Below, in pieces: positions 31,191 to 40,438 of a stretch of DNA of 54,937 bases. Source of the stretch: Tharpella sp964457755 (lineage in GTDB: Bacteria > Desulfobacterota > Anaeroferrophillalia > Anaeroferrophillales > Tharpellaceae); assembly GCA_964457755.1 (NCBI GenBank), contig CAYWGC010000020.1, forward strand, positions 1-54,937, in the 5' to 3' direction. The notes under the pieces are model-generated. The model was not told the DNA's origin. It worked only from the letters and a program-made list of their open reading frames with translations, and did no database searches. The translations under genes and the position numbers were made by a program. Each line of letters opens with the position of its first letter. Positions within the stretch are counted from its first letter, which is position 1.

Positions 31191-32129
31191 GTGATTGAAG
31201 TACAGGGGTTAACCAAATTTTATGGCGATTTTCAAGCCTTGAAAGGTCTTGATTTTACCATAAACCGGGGTGAGATTTTAGGTATACTGGGTCCTAATGG
31301 GGCCGGCAAGACAACAACTATGCGAATTTTGACCTGTTTTTTGCAACCTTCAGCGGGAACTATCAAGGTCGAAAATTATAATATTTTTGATCATCCATTG
31401 AAGATCAAGAGCATGATTGGCTATCTGCCGGAGTCAGCCCCTCTTTATGGTGATATGCTGGTTTATGACTATCTGGCCTATGTCGCCGCCATGCGCGGCC
31501 TTGAAGGCGGGGATAAGGTTAAACGGATTGCTCAATTGATTGATCTCTGCGGGCTCAAAGAGGTGGTTCATAAGGCGATTCATGAACTTTCAAAAGGTTA
31601 TAAGCAGCGCGTTGGTTTGGCCCATGCAATGATGGGAGATCCTGAAATTCTGGTGCTTGATGAGCCGACTTCAGGCCTTGATCCGAATCAGATTGTCGAG
31701 ATCAGGCAACTTATCAAGGAGATCGGCAAAGAGAAAACCGTGGTTTTCTCGACCCATATCTTGAGTGAAGCCGAGGCGACCTGTGATCGTGTCGTGATCA
31801 TTAATCGCGGCGCGATTGTCGCCGATGGAGCGACCGCTAGTCTGGCCCGGGAGTTTGGTGGTGGAGCCGTTGTTGATGTGAGTCTGTATCATCCTGCGGC
31901 TCAGCTGGTTGCGGCTGCATTGAGGCAGGTTGCCGGGGTTGAGCGCTTGGAAGAATTTTCAGAAGTTCAAGAAGGTCTGGTCAAAATGGCAATTTTCAGC
32001 AAAGAAGATAAGGATATCCGGCCGGATCTCTACCGGGTCATTCGCGAACAGGGTTGGGACCTGCTCGATTTTCATCGTCGGGCCGAGACTTTGGAAAATG
32101 TCTTTGCTCAGCTGACACGGGAGAATTAA
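31191..32129 (+). CDS. ABC transporter ATP-binding protein (GldA type)
   Basis: The 312-aa ATPase has Walker A GPNGAGKTTTMRI (37-49), ABC signature LSKGYKQRVGLA (about 131), Walker B LVLDEPTSGLDP and the H-loop in FSTHILSE. It powers the permease encoded next. The GTG start follows GGATAGGAGAGTTTTAAG. The gene order ATPase, permease, GldG-like, DUF4340 matches the Gld-type system found in Bacteroidota gliding and in many other bacteria that do not glide. Confidence 0.93.
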   Translation: MIEVQGLTKFYGDFQALKGLDFTINRGEILGILGPNGAGKTTTMRILTCFLQPSAGTIKVENYNIFDHPLKIKSMIGYLPESAPLYGDMLVYDYLAYVAAMRGLEGGDKVKRIAQLIDLCGLKEVVHKAIHELSKGYKQRVGLAHAMMGDPEILVLDEPTSGLDPNQIVEIRQLIKEIGKEKTVVFSTHILSEAEATCDRVVIINRGAIVADGATASLAREFGGGAVVDVSLYHPAAQLVAAALRQVAGVERLEEFSEVQEGLVKMAIFSKEDKDIRPDLYRVIREQGWDLLDFHRRAETLENVFAQLTREN

Positions 32130-32131
32130 TT

Positions 32132-32836
32132 ATGAGTGGTGCTTTAACGGTTTTCAAAAAGGAGCTTAAGAGTTTCTTCTTCTCTCCGATTGCCTATATT
32201 GTGATAACGACATTTTTGCTGCTTTCGGGATGGTTTTTCTTCTCCACCTTTTTTCTCTATAATCAGGCGGAGTTGCGGAATTTTTTCAGTCAGTTACCGA
32301 TTATTTTCGCATTCATCGTGCCGGCAGTCACCATGCGGCTTTTTTCCGAAGAACTCAACAGTGGTTCTTTTGAACTGCTTTCGACTTTGCCGCTAACCGA
32401 CTCTGCCATCGTTATGGGAAAATTTATGGCAGCATTGACCTTTATTGGTCTGATGTTGCTGCCGACGATTGCCTACGCTTTCAGTGCCGCCCTGCTTGGT
32501 GATCTCGACTGGGGGCCGGTCTTCGGGGGCTATTTTGGGGCCTTGCTCCTGGCTGGAGCTTATGCCGGGATTGGTCTTCTGGCCTCATCTTTAACCAAGA
32601 ACCAGATTGTCGCTTTTATTATTGGCATGGCCCTCTGCTTTATGTTGACGATCTTTGATCGTATGCTCTTTTTTGTTCCGGAGAGGGTTCTGGCGGTCTT
32701 TGCTTATCTTGGCTCAACAACTCATTTTCAGAATATCTCCCGGGGGATCATTGATACCCGGGATCTGCTCTATTTTCTTAGCATAATGTTTTTGGCCCTT
32801 TACGCAACTACCTTTGTGTTAAAAGAGAAGAGATAG
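32132..32836 (+). CDS. ABC transporter permease (GldF type)
   Basis: A 234-aa membrane protein with about six helices, starting MSGALTVFKKELKSFFFSPIA, the pattern of ABC-2 permeases of the Gld/NosY kind. RLFSEELNSGSFELLSTLPL is the typical conserved loop. Only one permease gene is present, so it probably forms a homodimer. It begins 2 bp after the ATPase gene. The transported substrate is unknown. Confidence 0.9.
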   Translation: MSGALTVFKKELKSFFFSPIAYIVITTFLLLSGWFFFSTFFLYNQAELRNFFSQLPIIFAFIVPAVTMRLFSEELNSGSFELLSTLPLTDSAIVMGKFMAALTFIGLMLLPTIAYAFSAALLGDLDWGPVFGGYFGALLLAGAYAGIGLLASSLTKNQIVAFIIGMALCFMLTIFDRMLFFVPERVLAVFAYLGSTTHFQNISRGIIDTRDLLYFLSIMFLALYATTFVLKEKR

Positions 32837-32848
32837 GAGGTTTTAACC

Positions 32849-35071
32849 GTGAAGACGGATAATAAGATGGTTAAAAACGGTCCTTTTGGCCGTTATGGTA
32901 AATTGTTGCTCTATGTTGTCGTGGTGGTGCTGATCAACCTTGTCGGGGTCACCCTCTTTACCCGTTTTGATCTGACCGCCAATCGGGTCTACTCACTCTC
33001 GCCAGCCAGTAAAGAGGTGGTGGCCACTCTCTCTGAACCGTTGACCTTTAAAGTTTTCTTTTCGGCTAATCTGCCAGCTCCTTATAATGGCGTTGAGCGC
33101 TATGTGCATGATCTTCTGCAGGAGTATGCTCTGGCCGGCAATAATTATTTCAATTATCAGTTTTATAATCCCGGAGGCGATGATGAAGCTGCAATCCAGA
33201 ATCAGGAGATGGCCCGTAGCTACGGTATCCAGCCGGTCCAAATCAGGGCGATTGAACAGGATGAGGTGAAGTTTCAGAAAGCCTATATGGGGCTTGTCAT
33301 AATTCATGGTGATCTGGTTGAGTCGCTGCCGGCAATTTCGACAACTGAGGGGCTTGAATACCAGTTGACGACGGCTATCAAGCGCATGAATAACAAGATC
33401 AGTCGTTTGCTGGCTTTACCTGAAAAGGTTAAGGTCGATCTCTTTCTCTCTTCATCTTTAGAGCAGGTTGGCCCCTATATGAACCTTGAGAATCTGGACT
33501 CTCTGCCGGATTCGATCAGGTCTATGGTCGAACGCCTGAACGAGCAATTATATAATCGGCTGGAGTTCTCTTTTAATGACCCGAGCAAGGATAAAGTGGC
33601 TGCGAAAAGAGTGTTAGAGGGTCAGGTTATGGAGCTTAAATGGCAAGATTTTAAGAATCGTCAAGGGCTAACCATTCCCGGAGATAATGGTTACGCCGGA
33701 TTGACGGTCTCCTTTTCCGGTAGCCGTCAGGATTTGCATCTGATCTCCGCGGTCAAGGTACCAATCTTCGGAACTCAGTACATGCTGGCATCGCTCGAAG
33801 ATCTTGAAGCGATGCTTAATGTGGCGATTGAGGATGTTGTCGGTATTAATGAAAAGATCGGCTATTTGAGCAGTCATGGGGCCCTGCCCCTGCAGGCCGG
33901 GATGGCGATGCCGGGTCAACCCCAACCCGATTCTGCTTCCAATTTTAATGCTCTGCTGAGCCAGGAGTATGCTCCTGAGATGGTGACTCTTGATGATGCG
34001 AATTCGCTGGCGGGTTTCAGAACCCTGATCATTGCCCGGCCGACTCTGATGTTTAGCGATTATGAGCTCTATCTCCTTGATCAATTTATTTTGCAGGGCA
34101 ATAACCTGGCCCTTTTTTATGATCCTTTTGAGGAGAAAATGCCGCCTCAGAATATGATGATGATGGGTCAGGGGCCCAGTTATGTGCCGGTCGCGACGGG
34201 CTTGGAAAAATTGATAGCGCACTATGGTCTTAACATCGGGCCCGCCTATGTTATGGATCTGGAGTGTTTTAAGCAACAACTACCGCAGGCTCAGGGCGGC
34301 GGTGAGCGAGCTCTCTACTTTGCCCCGTTACTTGAGAATCAGAATATTAATAAAGATTTTCCCTTTATCAAAAATATTAAAGGGCTGGTCATGATCAAGG
34401 CGGCGCCGCTGACCCTTGACAGCGAAAAACTGACAACGGCAGCAATTAAAGCAAGTGAGCTCTTCTCCTCTTCCGAGAGATCCTGGCTTATGCAGAATCG
34501 CATCGATCTTAATCCGATGTTGATGCAGCCTCCAGCCGATAGCACAAAGCTTGGGCGTCACTCCCTGGCGTATCTGCTTGAAGGCTCTTTTGCGAGCTAT
34601 TTCAAGGGCCGCCCGATTCCGGAAAAGCCGGTTGTTGATGAAGAGCCTCCGGCTGAGGAGGAGATTAAGGATGGCGCTGAAAAAGAGGGTAATACTCTGG
34701 CTGCACTGGTTAGTGAGGGTGGCCTTGAAAGTCGTGGAGTCCGGCTCGACGAAGGCAAGCCAGGCCGTTTGATTGTTGTCGGGTCGGCCGATATTTTGCG
34801 CAACAATATTGTTGATGAAGGGGGGACAACCCCGAATGCGCAGCTTTTGATGAATATGGTCGATTATCTTAACGATCGGCAGGAACTGGCGGTACTGCGC
34901 AGTAAAACCCAGCGCTTTAATCCGCTGATTGAGATTGCTCCCGAGAGTCGCAGTCTGATTAAGGGGGCAAATCTGGTGGGATTGCCGTTTCTGGTTATCC
35001 TGGCTGGTCTGATCGCTTGGTTAAGACGTGGTGCCCGTCGGCGCAAACTCAAGCAGATGTTTGCAGAGTGA
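32849..35071 (+). CDS. GldG family ABC-associated membrane protein
   Basis: A 740-aa protein with a membrane helix near each end (LLLYVVVVVLINLVGVTLF at about 13-31; LVGLPFLVILAGLIAWL near the C-terminus, followed by RRGARRRK). The large periplasmic part contains the Gldg-type region (SPASKEVVATLSEPLTFKVFFS and the FNDPSKD region). The GTG start follows AGGAGGTTTTAACC. It is larger than Bacteroidota GldG because it includes the second domain found in fused forms. Confidence 0.88.
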   Translation: MKTDNKMVKNGPFGRYGKLLLYVVVVVLINLVGVTLFTRFDLTANRVYSLSPASKEVVATLSEPLTFKVFFSANLPAPYNGVERYVHDLLQEYALAGNNYFNYQFYNPGGDDEAAIQNQEMARSYGIQPVQIRAIEQDEVKFQKAYMGLVIIHGDLVESLPAISTTEGLEYQLTTAIKRMNNKISRLLALPEKVKVDLFLSSSLEQVGPYMNLENLDSLPDSIRSMVERLNEQLYNRLEFSFNDPSKDKVAAKRVLEGQVMELKWQDFKNRQGLTIPGDNGYAGLTVSFSGSRQDLHLISAVKVPIFGTQYMLASLEDLEAMLNVAIEDVVGINEKIGYLSSHGALPLQAGMAMPGQPQPDSASNFNALLSQEYAPEMVTLDDANSLAGFRTLIIARPTLMFSDYELYLLDQFILQGNNLALFYDPFEEKMPPQNMMMMGQGPSYVPVATGLEKLIAHYGLNIGPAYVMDLECFKQQLPQAQGGGERALYFAPLLENQNINKDFPFIKNIKGLVMIKAAPLTLDSEKLTTAAIKASELFSSSERSWLMQNRIDLNPMLMQPPADSTKLGRHSLAYLLEGSFASYFKGRPIPEKPVVDEEPPAEEEIKDGAEKEGNTLAALVSEGGLESRGVRLDEGKPGRLIVVGSADILRNNIVDEGGTTPNAQLLMNMVDYLNDRQELAVLRSKTQRFNPLIEIAPESRSLIKGANLVGLPFLVILAGLIAWLRRGARRRKLKQMFAE

Positions 35072-35130
35072 TTAAAATGGTTACAAACCGTAATTTGTAA
35101 TTCTAAATTTTGAAACCGGATGGTAAAGTT

Positions 35131-36105
35131 ATGAAAAAAGAGTATATTCTACTGGTTGCGGTAATAATTGGGCTTGGGGCACTGCTTTTTTATCAGAAAA
35201 AAGGGCGTACTAACTACCAGCTGCCGGTTCTGCCGATGCTGGAAAAGGTGACCGATCGGATAGTTCTTGAAAAGGCTGGTGAGTTTGTCGAGCTGCGTTT
35301 GGTTGATGGTAAATGGGTGGTCGGCGAGCCGCGCTATCCGGCCAATAGCGACCGGGTTAAGAAAATAGTTGACGAGGTCAAGGGTCTCAAGCTGACAGCT
35401 TTGGTTTCGGAAAAGGGAAATTATCAAATTTATGATCTGGTGGCCGCCAAAAAGCTTAAGGTGTCGCTTTTTGGTGGGGAGCAGCTCTTACGTGAGCTCC
35501 AAATTGGGAAAAACAGTGCTTCTTTGCGGCAAACCTATGTCATGTTCAAGGATGATCCCAAAGTCTATCAGGCGCTGGGAAACCTGAAAAGTAATCTTTT
35601 TGCAACGGTTGCCGAACTGCGTGATAAAACCGTGCTTAAAATCGACGAGGATAAACTGGCCGGGATTGACAAAATTGTTCTGGAGCGAATGGTAGATGGT
35701 AAACCGCAAGTCTTGAAACTGTTTAAACCTGAATCGTTACCTGCAGCTGAGGCTGAAAAGAGTGAGGTGCCCTCGGTTTTAGACGCCGTCTGGCAACAGG
35801 AAAGCGGACTTCCGGTAGCAATTGACGTGGTTGATAAGTTACTCAAAGAGCTGGCTGCTTTGCAGTGTGAAAGTTTTATTGCAGACCGACAGGTCGCAGC
35901 ATTTGCGAACCCGTTTTACAGAGTTGTGGTAGAGGGTGGAGGAGAGGGGTTTTCGCTGGCTCTGCTGGCCGTCGAAGAGGGTAAATACCCGGCTCTTTCA
36001 TCGCAATCTAAAGAGCCTTTCTGGCTGCCTTCATGGCGGGCGGAGAAAATTATTGAAGAGTTTTCTGTCTATAGCGCAGTGGAGAAAAAATCTGAGGGTG
36101 AATAG
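35131..36105 (+). CDS. DUF4340 domain protein of the ABC operon
   Basis: The 324-aa protein has one N-terminal membrane helix (YILLVAVIIGLGALLFYQ) and a periplasmic DUF4340 region with repeated beta units (VELRLVDGKWVVGEPRYPAN). DUF4340 proteins regularly follow GldG-like genes; their function is unknown. I start at the ATG at 35131, since the TTG at 35110 would add only seven polar residues. The gap before it (35072-35130) is AT-rich and repetitive. Confidence 0.85.
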   Translation: MKKEYILLVAVIIGLGALLFYQKKGRTNYQLPVLPMLEKVTDRIVLEKAGEFVELRLVDGKWVVGEPRYPANSDRVKKIVDEVKGLKLTALVSEKGNYQIYDLVAAKKLKVSLFGGEQLLRELQIGKNSASLRQTYVMFKDDPKVYQALGNLKSNLFATVAELRDKTVLKIDEDKLAGIDKIVLERMVDGKPQVLKLFKPESLPAAEAEKSEVPSVLDAVWQQESGLPVAIDVVDKLLKELAALQCESFIADRQVAAFANPFYRVVVEGGGEGFSLALLAVEEGKYPALSSQSKEPFWLPSWRAEKIIEEFSVYSAVEKKSEGE

Positions 36106-36194
36106 ATGGTAATTATTCTTATGAAAAAATCTACCTTAGGTTAAAGATGATGCTCTCTGACCGGTTTTCTGTGGTTGGAGGGTATTTTTTATGA

Positions 36195-37580
36195 TTGTTG
36201 TCTCATTATAGTAACTTACAAAGGATTTGTTGTTGCTTGCGTAATAATCGATGGCTGATTTGCTGGGCCCGTATTTTTAGGGGCGGCGTGCCCTGGGCCC
36301 GTATTTTTTTGGCGGGGCCGGTTTTTCTGGTGTTGGCAGGGCTGGCTGTTCTCTTTTTCAGAGGGCCGAGTAAGTCGGTGCCGATGCTGGTGGCTGAAGA
36401 CTGTTTTTCCTTCTTAGTGGCACCTGGCTGGCAGCAGTCTTCAAGTTTAGGAGAGCTGGGTAGCCTGCTTCCGGAAAACTATTTTTCGACCTTGCCTTCC
36501 ACGGCCGAAGTCCGTAGAGTGTGTGAGTCTGGTGCGTCGCTTACGGTGTTTACAACCATCGATGAAGATCTGCAATTTAGTTTGTTGAAACTTTTGCGGC
36601 GTTACCATCCGCAACTCGGGGCCGGGGTTCTGCTTAACTTAAAGACCGGGGCGATTGAGGCGATGGCCCATTATCGCCATGCTGATGAGAATGGGACTAT
36701 CGTGCCGCAGGAGACCGTTAATCTCTGTCTTGATGCTTCGTTCCCGGCGGCTTCATTATTTAAGATTGTGACCGCTTATGGAGTTTTAGAGAGGGATGGC
36801 GTAACCCGTCACACAAGCTTTCCGATTGTGGGTCGGCATCACACCCTTTACAAATATCAATTGGGTCTGGGCAAATCACGTTATCGCTACCGGCCTTCCG
36901 AGATCTCTTTCGAAAAAGCTTTTGCCCGCAGTGTAAATCCCGTCTTTGGCAAGTTTGGCATTGATTATTTTCCTGAACGTAAACTTTTAGAACTGGCCGA
37001 GATTTTTGACTTCAATCGTCCGTTAATTTTTGACCTGGAGGTCTCCTCAAGCGTGGTTAAGGCTTCAGAGACGGCCTACCAGCGAGCTGAGACGGCCAGT
37101 GGCTTCATTAAGACAACGACCCTTTCACCTTTGCATGCAGCTTTGATTGCCGGAGCGCCGCTCTCTCCTGGTAAATTAAAGCAACCTTATCTCATTGAGC
37201 GGGTAGTGGCCGGTGATGGGGCCGAATTGTTCTACCATCAGGAGTCTCAGGCAGATTTGCAACTGGTCGATAAAAAAGCTTGTGCCGAACTTGTGGCAAT
37301 GATGCGGGCGACGGTTAAGTATGGTACTGCCAGCAAATCATTTAAACATCTCAAGCGAAAAAGATCTTATCGTAATTGGCAGGTTGGTGGTAAAACCGGC
37401 AGCCTCGATATGCCGGACAGTGACTGCCGTTGTGAATGGTTTGCCGGATTTGGCAGGGATCTGAAAAGTGATCGACAAGTCGCGGTGGCTCTGGTTCTGG
37501 TTCATGGTGAAAAAAGAACCATAAGTTCAGGCTATATTGCCGCCGAACTCTTGGCCGGAGCTTTAAGGAAAGGAAAATAG
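36195..37580 (+). CDS. Penicillin-binding transpeptidase domain protein
   Basis: A 461-aa membrane-anchored protein. One helix near residues 38-55 (IFLAGPVFLVLAGLAVLFF) precedes a transpeptidase domain with SxxK (ASLFK, about residue 193), SxN (SVN, about 247) and KTG (GKTGS, about 400), so all active-site motifs are there. It lacks the usual class B dimerisation domain and has no glycosyltransferase domain, which makes it a short PBP. N-terminal residues 25-40 contain a duplicated WARIF. The start is uncertain: TTG at 36195 is the outermost in-frame choice and its ribosome site is poor. It stands between the ABC operon and a radical SAM gene. Confidence 0.83.
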   Translation: MLSHYSNLQRICCCLRNNRWLICWARIFRGGVPWARIFLAGPVFLVLAGLAVLFFRGPSKSVPMLVAEDCFSFLVAPGWQQSSSLGELGSLLPENYFSTLPSTAEVRRVCESGASLTVFTTIDEDLQFSLLKLLRRYHPQLGAGVLLNLKTGAIEAMAHYRHADENGTIVPQETVNLCLDASFPAASLFKIVTAYGVLERDGVTRHTSFPIVGRHHTLYKYQLGLGKSRYRYRPSEISFEKAFARSVNPVFGKFGIDYFPERKLLELAEIFDFNRPLIFDLEVSSSVVKASETAYQRAETASGFIKTTTLSPLHAALIAGAPLSPGKLKQPYLIERVVAGDGAELFYHQESQADLQLVDKKACAELVAMMRATVKYGTASKSFKHLKRKRSYRNWQVGGKTGSLDMPDSDCRCEWFAGFGRDLKSDRQVAVALVLVHGEKRTISSGYIAAELLAGALRKGK

Positions 37581-37582
37581 CT

Positions 37583-38533
37583 ATGCCTTCTGAGCAACTG
37601 ATACATCCGTTGTGGGTTATGGGGAAACCTTATTACGATTTGAAAAGTTATTACCGTAATCTCTCCTCTGAGCGGGTCTATAAAATTCAGATCGATGCCG
37701 GATTTACTTGCGCAAACCGGGATGGCAGCAAGGGTTTCGGGGGTTGTAGTTACTGTGATGGGCGCGGTTCTCAATTGCGTCAGCAAGGTCCTTTGCCAAG
37801 TGTTAGAGAGCAGCTTGAAGAGGGTAAACGGCTCTATAAAAGATTGCGGAAAGCGACCCGTTTCGTTGCGTATTTCCAGACTTTTACAAATACTTATGCA
37901 GATTTGCCGAAGCTTCGGAGGCTCTATGAGGAGGCGCTTTCGGTCGACGAGGTTGTTGGTCTTTCGATTGGCACAAGGCCTGATGCCATGCGTGAGGAGG
38001 TCGTGGAGTTGCTCTCCGGTTTCAGCTCAGATTACGATGTCTGGCTTGAATATGGCCTGCAATCAATGCATGCTGAAAGTTTAGAGAGAATCAATCGAGG
38101 GCACTCTCTGGAAGAGTTTGTCAAGGCTGTCGATATGCTTTCCGGCAGCGCTATAAAACTCTGTGTGCATGCGATAATCGGCCTGCCCTGGGAGAGTCGG
38201 GAGATGGTTTTTCAGACCGCCAACTTTGTTGCGGGATTGCCGATTAACGGAGTCAAGATCCATTCACTTTTGCTTCTTAAGGGGACCCCTCTCTATAAAG
38301 AGTTTCTGGAGCAACCTTTTTCCATGTTGGAACGGGAGGAATACGTCAGGCGGGTTGCTGGCTTTCTCGAACGTCTCCCCCCTGAAGTCGTGATTCAGAG
38401 GTTGACGGCCGAAGGTTATCGCGATATTTTTGTGGCCCCGGATTGGGCCCGTAACAAATTGCAGGTTTTGCAGCATCTTGAACGTTTTCAGAAAGAGCAG
38501 GGGAGTTATCAGGGTAAGTTGTGGGGTAAGTGA
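37583..38533 (+). CDS. TIGR01212 family radical SAM protein (YhcC-like)
   Basis: The 316-aa protein has an unusual radical SAM site CANRDGSKGFGGCSYC (about residues 37-52), with a long gap between the first two cysteines, the mark of the TIGR01212/YhcC family. EYGLQSMHAESLERINRGH and SIGTRPDAM are also conserved. The reaction is unknown. It begins 2 bp after the PBP gene, with AAAGGAAAA upstream. Confidence 0.9.
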   Translation: MPSEQLIHPLWVMGKPYYDLKSYYRNLSSERVYKIQIDAGFTCANRDGSKGFGGCSYCDGRGSQLRQQGPLPSVREQLEEGKRLYKRLRKATRFVAYFQTFTNTYADLPKLRRLYEEALSVDEVVGLSIGTRPDAMREEVVELLSGFSSDYDVWLEYGLQSMHAESLERINRGHSLEEFVKAVDMLSGSAIKLCVHAIIGLPWESREMVFQTANFVAGLPINGVKIHSLLLLKGTPLYKEFLEQPFSMLEREEYVRRVAGFLERLPPEVVIQRLTAEGYRDIFVAPDWARNKLQVLQHLERFQKEQGSYQGKLWGK

Positions 38534-38701
38534 TCTATTTGTCAGGTGCTGATACTGGTATTTTGGTTTTAATCAGCAGTCCTTGTTGATTTTGTTGTTC
38601 AGGAAAGGTTTTTTTTGCAAAAAACATTGACAGCTGAAATGGCCGTATGGTAGTTTTTATTATAATTTATTTGTAAACTGTTAATTTTGGAGTTTTTTAG
38701 A

Positions 38702-38881
38702 GTGGCAGACGATGCCGGATATCGAGTCGGGGAGCAACCTCGGCGTTATGGTTGTCGAGATTATTCTCTGGAGATGCAGCTCTTGCAGCTCAAAAAGCGA
38801 GAGTTGCAAGTGACCATCCAGAGTGAGCGCCAGCAGATTGAAGCTCGGATAAGTGAGATCGAAAATCAGTTGGGGATGTGA
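38702..38881 (+). CDS. Small coiled-coil protein
   Basis: A 59-aa protein starting with GTG at 38702, preceded by GGAG. The C-terminal half (residues 25-55, LQLLQLKKRELQVTIQSE and on) has clear heptads of Leu, Ile and Glu. It precedes a second coiled-coil gene and zapA, so a role near cell division is likely, but I do not recognise a family. Confidence 0.7.
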   Translation: MADDAGYRVGEQPRRYGCRDYSLEMQLLQLKKRELQVTIQSERQQIEARISEIENQLGM

Positions 38882-38938
38882 GATTTTTTTGATTATGTTA
38901 GAGACTTTTGAAGTCTTCAAATAGAGAGAAGTTGTTTT

Positions 38939-39223
38939 ATGGAAAATGGTCTCGAAATATTTGCTCGATTGGAAAAAAGAGCTCTGGCTTTAGGCAGGTG
39001 TTATCGGGAGGTGCTTGAAGAGCGTGACTGTTTGCAACTTGAGGTTGAAAGGCAGGCCCGGGTTCTGGCAGAATTCGAGGCCAAAGTAAGTAGTCAAGAT
39101 GATCTATTTACTGCAGTTGATGCAAAGATGGTGGAGTTGTTGCGGCAGATTGATAACTGTCTGCCGGAAGAGGTGCCGGATTCTTCGAGCGAACAGGTTT
39201 TACCAGGACTGCATGGTAGCTGA
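38939..39223 (+). CDS. Small coiled-coil protein, ZapB-like in position
   Basis: A 94-aa acidic coiled-coil protein (FARLEKRALALGRCYREV, then long Glu/Leu heptads to about residue 75), with a polar C-terminal tail. It overlaps the start of zapA by 11 bp. ZapB-like proteins of this size and character often precede zapA in Desulfobacterota. The assignment is by context and coiled-coil character only. Confidence 0.7.
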   Translation: MENGLEIFARLEKRALALGRCYREVLEERDCLQLEVERQARVLAEFEAKVSSQDDLFTAVDAKMVELLRQIDNCLPEEVPDSSSEQVLPGLHGS

Positions 39224-39506
39224 AAAAACTAGTGTTACGATAACCATTCGTGGGAAAAAATATCTGTTTCGAACTGAAGCCGACAGTTTACGTGTGCAAC
39301 AGGTGGTTGAGTTAGTAAACGACAAACTTGATGAGTTGGATCAGCAAAGTTTTTCGCAGTATAAGAGCGGGGTTAGTGAGATAAGATTAGTGATGTTGGC
39401 ACTTTTAAATTTTGTCGATGAGAGTCTGACTTGTCAGCAAAGTCTTAGTCAAATAAAAAAGAGATCTGAACTTTTGTTAGAGGAGATCTCGGTTCTAGAT
39501 ATTTGA
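39213..39506 (+). CDS. zapA: Cell division protein ZapA
   Basis: The 97-aa protein starts MVAEKTSVTITIRGKKY and continues with RVQQVVELVNDKLDEL and IRLVMLALLNFVDE, matching ZapA, which cross-links FtsZ filaments. The frame is open from 39099, but family length and AGGACTGC upstream favour the ATG at 39213. It is followed by 6S RNA, an arrangement common in many proteobacteria. Confidence 0.9.
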   Translation: MVAEKTSVTITIRGKKYLFRTEADSLRVQQVVELVNDKLDELDQQSFSQYKSGVSEIRLVMLALLNFVDESLTCQQSLSQIKKRSELLLEEISVLDI

Positions 39507-39580
39507 AATACTATTAGATTTATTATGATTTATGGTTACGGGCCTGAAGTCCGGATTAGAGTAAATGTGTATTTATAGTT

Positions 39581-39762
39581 TGCTCCCCTGTGTTATTCGT
39601 GATAAGTGAACATTTTTTTGAGCCAACACCTTTTAGCTTGTGGATAGTCGCTTAAATCCGGTGTGTACCACCTTTCGGGGCTGGCCCTAAAGGATTTATG
39701 ACTTTCAATAATTAGATTTAAGGTTCAAAGAAAGCACTTACACGGTAATCTGGGGGGGACCG
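39581..39762 (+). ncRNA. ssrS: 6S RNA
   Basis: The position directly after zapA is the usual one. The 5' strand CTCCCC..TTA..CGTG (39583-39601) can pair with CACG..TAA..GGGGGG (39741-39758), forming the closing stem. The interior has GAGCCAACACC and a large unpaired centre, resembling the 6S bubble that imitates an open promoter and binds sigma-70 RNA polymerase. Ends are approximate. Confidence 0.75.
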
Positions 39763-39794
39763 AAAGGGTTCTTGTAAAGGAACCACTGATGGTG

Positions 39795-39835
39795 CCGTCA
39801 GGTTTTGCCTTAAACATTACCTGACGGTCTTATAA
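39795..39835 (+). terminator. Hairpin downstream of 6S RNA
   Basis: CCGTCAGGT (39795-39803) pairs with ACCTGACGG (39819-39827) across a 15-nt loop; TCTTATAAAAG follows. The T-tract is short. Confidence 0.55.
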
Positions 39836-40438
39836 AAGATTTAAGCGGACTTTAAGGGTGTATATATTAGGTTGCCTGATTGTCCGATTGAGATATATTA
39901 AAGAGAATTGAAGAGTTGCACCTTGATATTTTTATAAGTAATATAAGGTGCAGATATGCAAAAAAGTCTTTTATTCAGCCGCATAGAGTTAATTTTAAAG
40001 CTTCATAAGTAGCGCAGTTATTTTAGAGTGGTGGTTATTTGATGAAACCGGATCTCTGGTTTTTATATCTAATAAATTAATCTCTCTTGATTCTCTATAA
40101 TTGTAAATGAGGCTTTATCCTATAATTTTTCTTATAATGTTGCAGGCTGATTTTAAATAGGTTTACGGGTTTAAAAGCCTGTAGTCTAGTCTCCTTGAAG
40201 CCGAGACTGATAATATTTGCTGGGTGAGCAGGCTTGTTCTGAGCCCTTCTTGTTGCCCTTTTCCCTCTCTTTTCTTAATCTCATTGTTTTTAAGTTTTAC
40301 CTGTTTCTTAAGCTATAAGCCGTTCTGTTTCACAGGGCGGATAATTTTCTGTCGTGTTCGACAGAAAGCTGTTGTTTGAAGATGGCATTAGTTTAGAGCG
40401 CATCGTTTGACAATAGCTATAAAGAGGAGTTTTTTAGA

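Larger units (their letters stand above)
39507..40438. other. 930-bp non-coding stretch with 6S RNA and rny leader
   Basis: Contents: 6S RNA (about 39581-39762), a hairpin at 39795-39827, an inverted repeat at about 39917-39953, and a TTTCTGTCG-TGTT-CGACAGAAA hairpin at 40346-40367 in the rny leader. The only small frame I noted (39957 onward, 17 codons) has no convincing support. The region from about 39960 to 40340 holds nothing else I can identify. Confidence 0.7.

Noticed and set aside
39957..40013. Small 17-codon frame after 6S RNA
   Set aside because: AAGGTG upstream is moderate, but the frame is very short and there is no other support.
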